Assembly (NCBI GenBank): GCA_005503085.1
Contig: SCOI01000002.1
Location: 124,001-188,000, forward strand
Direction: 5' to 3'
DNA: 64,000 bases
Origin: Burkholderiales bacterium C2
GTDB lineage: Bacteria; Pseudomonadota; Gammaproteobacteria; Burkholderiales; Burkholderiaceae_C
The position numbers and the translations under genes are program-made. The notes beneath the pieces were generated by a model that had not been told where the DNA came from, did no database searches, and saw only the letters and a program-made list of their open reading frames with translations. Of the stretch, positions 59,052-64,000 are shown one piece after another. How positions within the stretch are numbered: the stretch's first letter is position 1; each line of letters opens with the position of its first letter.

Positions 59052-59437
59052 TGGTAGATGCTCTCCGGATCCTTCAGTACCGGCTCGACGCTGTGCCAGA
59101 CACCGTCCTGATAGCGCTGGAAAAAGCAGCTGTGGCGGCCGGTGTGGCAGGCGATGCCGGGCTCATGACCTTGCTGGGTGATCTTCAGCAGCAGCACGTC
59201 GTTGTCGCAGTCCATGCGCAGCTCATGGACGATCTGCAGATGGCCGGACTCCTCGCCCTTGTGCCAGAGCCTGTTGCGCGAGCGGCTCCAGTAGACCGCC
59301 TGGCCCAGCTCGGCGGTGCGCTGCAAGGCCTCGCGGTTCATCCAGGCGAACATCAGCACATCGCCGCTGTCCTTCTCCTGGGCGATCACCGGCACCAGCC
59401 CGGCGGCGTCCCACTTGATTTGATCCAACCAGTTCAT
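59048..59437 (-). CDS. hisI: Phosphoribosyl-AMP cyclohydrolase HisI
   Basis: A 129-residue enzyme with [20 protein letters not shown] at the start, [32 protein letters not shown], the DCDND metal site and a Cys/His zinc region ([13 protein letters not shown]). It opens the purine ring of PR-AMP in histidine synthesis. It overlaps hisE by 4 bases. In many betaproteobacteria hisF precedes hisI; here mutT does, so the his cluster is broken. Confidence 0.95.
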   Translation of the reverse strand: MNWLDQIKWDAAGLVPVIAQEKDSGDVLMFAWMNREALQRTAELGQAVYWSRSRNRLWHKGEESGHLQIVHELRMDCDNDVLLLKITQQGHEPGIACHTGRHSCFFQRYQDGVWHSVEPVLKDPESIYQ

Positions 59438-59450
59438 GGTCACAGTGTAC

Positions 59451-59891
59451 TCAGCCCAGATGGGTGGGGCCCTCGTGGCCGCGCTCGGCGGCGAACCACT
59501 GCAGCACCGGGATCGTGCCCGGCAGCACCGGCTGCATCTGCACCGGCAGCGCCTGCCAGGCCATCGCCTGCTGCTCGCGCATCTCGAACTCGCCGCTCCA
59601 GTCGAACACCTTGCAGAAATGCAGGCGCACGCGGGCATGGGGATAGTCCATCAGCTCGATCTTCCAGGGGTGGGCCACGCCTATCGTGATGCCCAGCTCC
59701 TCGTGGAGCTCGCGCTTGAGCGCCTGCTCGACGCTCTCGCCGGCCTCCAGCTTGCCGCCCGGAAACTCCCAGTAGCCGGCATAGACCTTGCCCTCGGGCC
59801 GCGAGGTCAGCAAAAAGCGCCCTTCCCGGCCCGCCGCATCGCGCTCGACCAGCACGCCGACGGCCACATCCACAGCAACCCGCTCAGACAT
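59451..59891 (-). CDS. mutT: MutT-type Nudix hydrolase
   Basis: A 146-residue enzyme with a perfect Nudix box ([24 protein letters not shown], residues about 46-69 in the text; key residues G, E, R-E, E-E). It most likely hydrolyses 8-oxo-dGTP. It overlaps the DUF815 ATPase gene by 8 bases, a common pairing, and precedes hisI by 13 bases. Confidence 0.93.
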   Translation of the reverse strand: MSERVAVDVAVGVLVERDAAGREGRFLLTSRPEGKVYAGYWEFPGGKLEAGESVEQALKRELHEELGITIGVAHPWKIELMDYPHARVRLHFCKVFDWSGEFEMREQQAMAWQALPVQMQPVLPGTIPVLQWFAAERGHEGPTHLG

Positions 59892-60807
59892 CGTCCAGAC
59901 CCTCCGGTGCATCGCCATGGATGGTGCTGGACGGCAAGCTCTCGAGCTGCCCCCGCCCGGCCAGATCGCGGGCGAACTGGTAGGCCACCCGGCCCGAGCG
60001 CGAGCCGCGCTCCAGCGCCCAGACCAGCGCGCTCTGGCGGCTGGCCGCGATCTGCGCCTCGTCCATGCCGTGGTAGCGCTGCCACTGGGCGCAGATTTCC
60101 AGGTATTCCTGCTGGCTGAAGGGATAGAAGCTGACCCACAGGCCGAAACGCTCGGACAGCGAGATCTTCTCCTCGATCGCCTCGCCGGGATGCAGCTCGC
60201 CGTTCTCGTCGTACTTGACCGCCAGGTTGTCCTTCATCTGCTCGGGCAGCAGATGGCGGCGGTTGCTGGTCGCGTAGATCAGCACGTTGTCGCCGGCCAC
60301 CGAGACCGAGCCATCCAGCATGGACTTCAGCGCCTTGTAGCCCAGCTCGCCCTCGTCGAACGACAGGTCGTCGCAGAAGATCACGAAACGCTCGGGCCGC
60401 TCGGCCACCAGATCGACCAGATCCGGCAGCTCGACCAGATCGCTCTTGTCGACCTCGATCAAGCGCAGCCCCCGGTCCGCGAATTCATTCAGGCAGGCCT
60501 TGATCAGCGAACTTTTCCCGGTGCCGCGGGCGCCGGTCAGCAGCACATTGTTGGCGGGACGGCCGGCGACGAACTGCTCGGTATTGCGCAGCAGCTTCTC
60601 CTTCTGCGCCTCGACCTCTTTCAGGTCCTGCAGGCGGATAGGGGCAACATGGCGCACCGGCTCCAGCTGCGGGCGGCCATTGCGCTTGCGATAGCGAAAC
60701 GCCACCGACGCCGCCCAGTCGGGCGCCATCAGGGGCTGGGGCAAGACGGCTTCGAGCCGGCCAAGCAGCGCCTCGGCGCGCGCGATCAGGTGTTCGACTG
60801 CAGACAT
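59884..60807 (-). CDS. DUF815-family ATP-binding protein
   Basis: A 307-residue AAA-type ATPase. Walker A is GARGTGKSSL (about residue 90) and Walker B is FVIFCDDLSF. C-terminal part has YATSNRRHLLPEQ, the sensor-I-like segment of DUF815. It precedes and overlaps mutT. The role is not known; proteins of this family are widely kept in betaproteobacteria. Confidence 0.9.
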   Translation of the reverse strand: MSAVEHLIARAEALLGRLEAVLPQPLMAPDWAASVAFRYRKRNGRPQLEPVRHVAPIRLQDLKEVEAQKEKLLRNTEQFVAGRPANNVLLTGARGTGKSSLIKACLNEFADRGLRLIEVDKSDLVELPDLVDLVAERPERFVIFCDDLSFDEGELGYKALKSMLDGSVSVAGDNVLIYATSNRRHLLPEQMKDNLAVKYDENGELHPGEAIEEKISLSERFGLWVSFYPFSQQEYLEICAQWQRYHGMDEAQIAASRQSALVWALERGSRSGRVAYQFARDLAGRGQLESLPSSTIHGDAPEGLDDV

Positions 60808-60850
60808 AGGCCCGCAGTTTACTGGGGCAGCCGGCGGGCCGCCGGGCAGC

Positions 60851-61489
60851 TCAGCCGGCCAGCATGCGCAGCGCCGCTTCCAGCTGCTCGCTGGGTGCGC
60901 GCTTGAAGCCCGAGCGGGCATAGCGCTGCAGCCGGCCGATGATGAAGCTGACCAGCACCGAGGCCTGGGCATTGGCCTGCACGGTCGGGGTGCTGGAGCC
61001 GGCCGCCTCGGCGGCCGCCCGCAGGCATTGGCGCAGCGAGGACTCGATGCGGTCGAAGAACTGGTTCATGCGCGCCACCAGGCGCTCGTTCTCGTAGACC
61101 AGCGCATCGCCCACCATCACCCGGGTCATGCCGGGGTTGCGCTCGCCGAACTGCAGCAGCACCGAGACGATCTTCTGCGCCTGTGCAAGACCTGACCCTT
61201 CGCGCTCGGTGATCTGCGTGACCAGCGTGAACACGCTGCTCTCGATGAACTCGATCAGGCCCTCGAACATCTGCGCCTTGCTGGCGAAATGCCGGTACAG
61301 CGCGGCCTCGCTGACCTCCAGCTTGGCGGCCAGCGCGGCGGTGGTGATGCGCTCGGAGCCGGGCTGTTCCAGCATGCCGGCCAGGGTCTGCAGGATCTGC
61401 ACGCGGCGCTCGCCGGGACGCGGCCGCTTGCGCGGACTGGCCGGCTCGCCATGGCCCAGGCCTGCGGCGCCGGGCGCGGGATCCGTCAT
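60851..61489 (-). CDS. slmA: Nucleoid occlusion factor SlmA (TetR family)
   Basis: A 212-residue protein. Residues about 20-70 form the TetR helix-turn-helix (RVQILQTLAGMLEQP, ITTAALAAKLEVSEAALYRHFASKAQMFEGL), matching SlmA. SlmA binds specific chromosomal sites and blocks FtsZ polymerisation over DNA. The start at 61489 (MTDPAPGAAG) is preferred; an upstream Met at 61510 would add seven residues. It belongs to the usual betaproteobacterial argB neighbourhood. Confidence 0.92.
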   Translation of the reverse strand: MTDPAPGAAGLGHGEPASPRKRPRPGERRVQILQTLAGMLEQPGSERITTAALAAKLEVSEAALYRHFASKAQMFEGLIEFIESSVFTLVTQITEREGSGLAQAQKIVSVLLQFGERNPGMTRVMVGDALVYENERLVARMNQFFDRIESSLRQCLRAAAEAAGSSTPTVQANAQASVLVSFIIGRLQRYARSGFKRAPSEQLEAALRMLAG

Positions 61490-61567
61490 GTCGGTAGGGG
61501 ATGCGTGCATCGAGCGGTGCGGGCGGGAGGTTTGCGCCGATTCTGGCACAGGCCGCGCACGCGCCGG

Positions 61568-62251
61568 CTAGTCGCGCAGCCAGCCCAGCCGGCGGGCCTC
61601 GTAAATGGCCTCGACCTTGGAGCGCACCTGCAGCTTGCGGTAGATGCGCTTCACATAAGTCATCACCGTGTGTGGCGAGACCTGCATGAATTGTGCGATC
61701 TCGTCAAAGGTGAAACCCTTGGCCGCCAGATGCAGCACGCGCGACTCCTGCTCGGACAACGCCACCGCCGACTCGTCCTCCAGCAGCGGCACGGCCGGTG
61801 CCGAGCCGGCGCCGGGCGCCAGGCGCAGCAGCAGGCGCCGCGCGATCACCGGGCTGATCGGGCTGCCGCCGGAGCGCAGCGTGCGCAGCTGGCCGGCCAG
61901 GTCCAGCGCCAGCGAGTCCTTCAGCAGATAGCCGGTGGCGCCGGCCTCGATGCTGGACAGCACATGCTGCTCGTCGCCGAACACCGAGATCACCATCACA
62001 TCGCACTGCGGCCGGGTCTGCGCCGCATGGCGTATCAGCTCGATGCCGCTGCCGCCGGGCAGGTCCAGGTCGACCAGCAGCACATCGGGCTGGGTCTGGT
62101 CAAAAAGTTTGCGGCCCTGAGGCAGGTCGGGCGCGATGCCCAGCAGTTCGATATCGGGAACACTGGCCAGGGCGAGCTGGAAGGCATCGCGGAATCTGGC
62201 CTGATCTTCCACAATCAGCACGGAGAAGTCGGGCATATCTGGCTCAGGCAA
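61568..62251 (-). CDS. NarL/FixJ-type response regulator (orphan)
   Basis: A 227-residue regulator. The receiver domain has VLIVEDQARFRDAF and the phospho-accepting Asp61 (VLLVDLDLPGG); the C-terminal LuxR helix-turn-helix has LSEQESRVLHLAAKGFTFDEI and SPHTVMTYVKRIYRKLQV. It has no kinase beside it. The propeller kinase at 32-35 kb is of the HisKA_3 class that partners NarL-type regulators. A C5/G5 palindrome lies about 50 bases before its start, so self-regulation is plausible. A start at 62236 would remove five residues. Confidence 0.93.
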   Translation of the reverse strand: MPEPDMPDFSVLIVEDQARFRDAFQLALASVPDIELLGIAPDLPQGRKLFDQTQPDVLLVDLDLPGGSGIELIRHAAQTRPQCDVMVISVFGDEQHVLSSIEAGATGYLLKDSLALDLAGQLRTLRSGGSPISPVIARRLLLRLAPGAGSAPAVPLLEDESAVALSEQESRVLHLAAKGFTFDEIAQFMQVSPHTVMTYVKRIYRKLQVRSKVEAIYEARRLGWLRD

Positions 62252-62301
62252 ATGACCGGGCCATTCTGCGGCCCAGACCCTGCAGCCGCAAGCCGCAACT
62301 T

Positions 62302-62318
62302 ACCCCCAATGCGGGGGT
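62302..62318. promoter_or_regulatory. C5-N5-G5 palindrome upstream of the NarL-type regulator
   Basis: The sequence acccccaatgcgggggt is a near-perfect inverted repeat (a-ccccc / ggggg-t) in the 114-bp gap before the regulator gene. On the minus strand it reads ccccc-gcatt-ggggg followed by taagt. The PEP-CTERM operon has a like element at 40629. It is a candidate regulator binding site. Confidence 0.5.
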
Positions 62319-62365
62319 GATCGTGTCGCCGGAACAGCAAGATTCTGGGGATTGCCAAGAGGCGT

Positions 62366-63052
62366 TCAGCGCAGCAACTTGCCAAGCTGGCCGATCCGGC
62401 GCCCCACATAGGCCGGCCGGCGCCGCATCCGCGCGCTGGCTTCGGGGCCATGCAGGGCCTGGCGCGCCCAGCGCTGCATCCAGACCGTCTGCATGCCGAC
62501 CGAGCGGGCCGACTTCTGATGGATCAAGGTGTCCTCGACCAGCACACAGTCGACCAGGCGCAGGCGGTGCCGGGCGGCGATATGGCGGAACATCCGCGCA
62601 TCGGGCTTGGGCCGGTGCTCGCCGAACATGCGCATGTCCTCGAAGCCGATGACACGCTCGAAACAGCGCTGCAGACCCAGCGCCGCCAGCACACGCCGCG
62701 CATAGGCGGCCGGCGCATTGGTCAGCAGGATCTTGCGGCCCGGCAGGCGCTTGAGCGCCGCCAGGTCATGGGCATGGCTGTGAACCAGGTCCTCCAGCCC
62801 CGGCAGGGCATGGGTTTCGGCCAGGAAATGCGGCACGCTGACGCCATGATGGCGCACCAGGCCCAGCAGGGTCGCCCCATAGCGAGACCAGTAGAGCGCA
62901 CGCAGCCGGTTGGCCTCGGCGCGCTCGACGCCGACATGGCTCTCGATGTAGTCGGTCATCGCCACATTGAGCGCCCCGAACACATGATGCGAGGCGTTGT
63001 GGACCGTGTTGTCGAGGTCGAACAGCCAGACCGGCCGGCGCTTGCCGCTCAC
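62366..63052 (-). CDS. HAD-superfamily pyrimidine 5'-nucleotidase-like hydrolase
   Basis: A 228-residue hydrolase with the HAD motif I FDLDNTVHN (nucleophile Asp near residue 12), motif II LLTNAPAAY and motif IV VLVEDTL. It fits the pyrimidine 5'-nucleotidases of the SDT1/YjjG type. Translation starts at GTG, 1 base after the argB stop, so it is coupled to argB. This argB-nucleotidase-slmA order is kept in betaproteobacteria; the response regulator is inserted between the last two here. Confidence 0.9.
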   Translation of the reverse strand: MSGKRRPVWLFDLDNTVHNASHHVFGALNVAMTDYIESHVGVERAEANRLRALYWSRYGATLLGLVRHHGVSVPHFLAETHALPGLEDLVHSHAHDLAALKRLPGRKILLTNAPAAYARRVLAALGLQRCFERVIGFEDMRMFGEHRPKPDARMFRHIAARHRLRLVDCVLVEDTLIHQKSARSVGMQTVWMQRWARQALHGPEASARMRRRPAYVGRRIGQLGKLLR

Positions 63053-63053
63053 C

Positions 63054-63986
63054 TCAGTGGGACCGGATCATCGTTCCATAAGCCTGATCGGACAGGATCT
63101 CCAGCAGCATCGCATGCGGCACCCGCCCGTCGATGATGTGGACCGCGTTGACCCCGCTCTTGGCCGCGTCCAGCGCCGAGGCGATCTTGGGCAGCATGCC
63201 GCCGGACAGCGTGCCATCGGCGAACAGCGCGTCGATCTCGCGCGCACTCAGGTCGGTCAGCAGATTGCCGGCCTTGTCGAGCACGCCCGGCGTGTTGGTC
63301 AGCAGCACCAGCTTCTCGGCCTTCAGCACCTCGGCCAGCTTGCCGGCCACGACATCGGCATTGATGTTGTAGCTCTCGTTCTCCTCGCCGAAGCCGATCG
63401 GGCTGATCACCGGGATGAACTGGTCGTCCTGCAGCGCCTTCACGACGCTGGGGTCGATCGCGACGATGTCGCCGACCTGGCCGACATCGTGCTCCTTGCT
63501 CGGGTCGTCCTTGTCCACCATCTTCAGCTTGCGGGCGCGGATCATGCCGCCGTCGCGGCCGGTCAGGCCCACGGCCTTGCCACCGGCCACATTGATCAGG
63601 CCGACGATGTCCTGCTGCACCTGGCCGGCCAGCACCCACTCGACCACCTCCATGGTCTCTTCGTCGGTGACGCGCATGCCCTGGATGAACTGGCCCTTCT
63701 TGCCCAGGCGGCTCAGCGCGCCCTCGATCTGCGGCCCTCCGCCATGCACGACCACCGGATTCAGCCCCACCAGCTTCAGCAGCACCACATCCTCGGCGAA
63801 GTCCTGCTGCAGGGCCGGATCGGTCATTGCATTGCCGCCGTACTTGATGACGATGGTCTTGCCATGGAATTTGCGGATGTACGGCAGGGCCTGGGACAGG
63901 ATCTCGGCCTTGTCGCGCGGGGCGATATGCGAAACATCGGCAAACTGGTGCGCCGGCAGAGCGGCAGCAGGGGGCTCGGTCTTCAT
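63054..63986 (-). CDS. argB: N-acetylglutamate kinase ArgB
   Basis: A 310-residue kinase, complete just inside the right edge. Conserved residues include [36 protein letters not shown] and [18 protein letters not shown]. It phosphorylates N-acetylglutamate, the second step of arginine synthesis, and is usually arginine-regulated. Its N-terminal 30 residues ([15 protein letters not shown]...) match the extension that allows arginine inhibition in hexameric forms. argJ of the same path is at 38-39 kb. Confidence 0.96.
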   Translation of the reverse strand: MKTEPPAAALPAHQFADVSHIAPRDKAEILSQALPYIRKFHGKTIVIKYGGNAMTDPALQQDFAEDVVLLKLVGLNPVVVHGGGPQIEGALSRLGKKGQFIQGMRVTDEETMEVVEWVLAGQVQQDIVGLINVAGGKAVGLTGRDGGMIRARKLKMVDKDDPSKEHDVGQVGDIVAIDPSVVKALQDDQFIPVISPIGFGEENESYNINADVVAGKLAEVLKAEKLVLLTNTPGVLDKAGNLLTDLSAREIDALFADGTLSGGMLPKIASALDAAKSGVNAVHIIDGRVPHAMLLEILSDQAYGTMIRSH

Positions 63987-64000
63987 GGTGTCGGTTGTCG

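Overview
The window is about 64 kb of very GC-rich, densely coded DNA that looks like a chromosomal segment of a betaproteobacterium in the order Burkholderiales. Many proteins resemble the Roseateles/Rubrivivax/Leptothrix group, but that genus-level placement is an inference. Supporting signs are Bug/TctC-type solute receptors, a DUF1631 protein, PEP-CTERM proteins, a SlmA-type TetR regulator next to argB, and the hisIE-HIT-tatABC gene order. There is no gene-free stretch over 300 bases and no phage, integrase, IS element or CRISPR array.

Region 1 (1-32,010) is mostly about urea and nitrogen. It holds the tail of ureD, a chemoreceptor, the complete urea ABC importer urtABCDE (minus strand), and later a scattered urease cluster: ureA, a HupE/UreJ-like protein, ureB, a LysE-family exporter, ureC, then ureE and ureF. 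Divergent from ureA lies an unusual 1146-residue protein that joins an NCS1-type nucleobase/allantoin-like permease, a cysteine cluster, a histidine kinase and a receiver. It overlaps a LuxR-type response regulator by 4 bp. A reasonable model is that this pair senses a nitrogenous compound and controls urea or purine nitrogen genes. ureG is not in the window; a propeller-type histidine kinase sits right after ureF. Between the urt genes and the kinase lie hupB, a galactarate catabolic operon (two unrelated galactarate dehydratase families plus a TctC receptor) with a divergent LacI regulator and a perfect 18-bp operator-like palindrome, a methyltransferase, an FGE-like protein, a histidine phosphatase and an FAD-dependent dehydrogenase.

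Region 2 (32,010-40,667) is accessory: the propeller kinase, a YCII protein, an HxlR regulator divergent from a berberine-bridge-type flavoprotein, argJ, and a two-gene PEP-CTERM operon.

Region 3 (40,668-64,000) is core: secA, a DUF721/DciA-like protein, tRNA-Thr(UGU), sspB-sspA, the cytochrome bc1 genes petABC, mscL, DUF1631, pdxA, a DUF885 metallopeptidase, nif3-like and htrA genes with overlapping start codons, tatABC, a HIT protein, hisE-hisI, mutT, a DUF815 ATPase, slmA, a NarL-type response regulator, a HAD 5'-nucleotidase and argB. A C5/G5 palindrome lies upstream of both the NarL-type regulator and the PEP-CTERM operon, which may tie them into one regulon.
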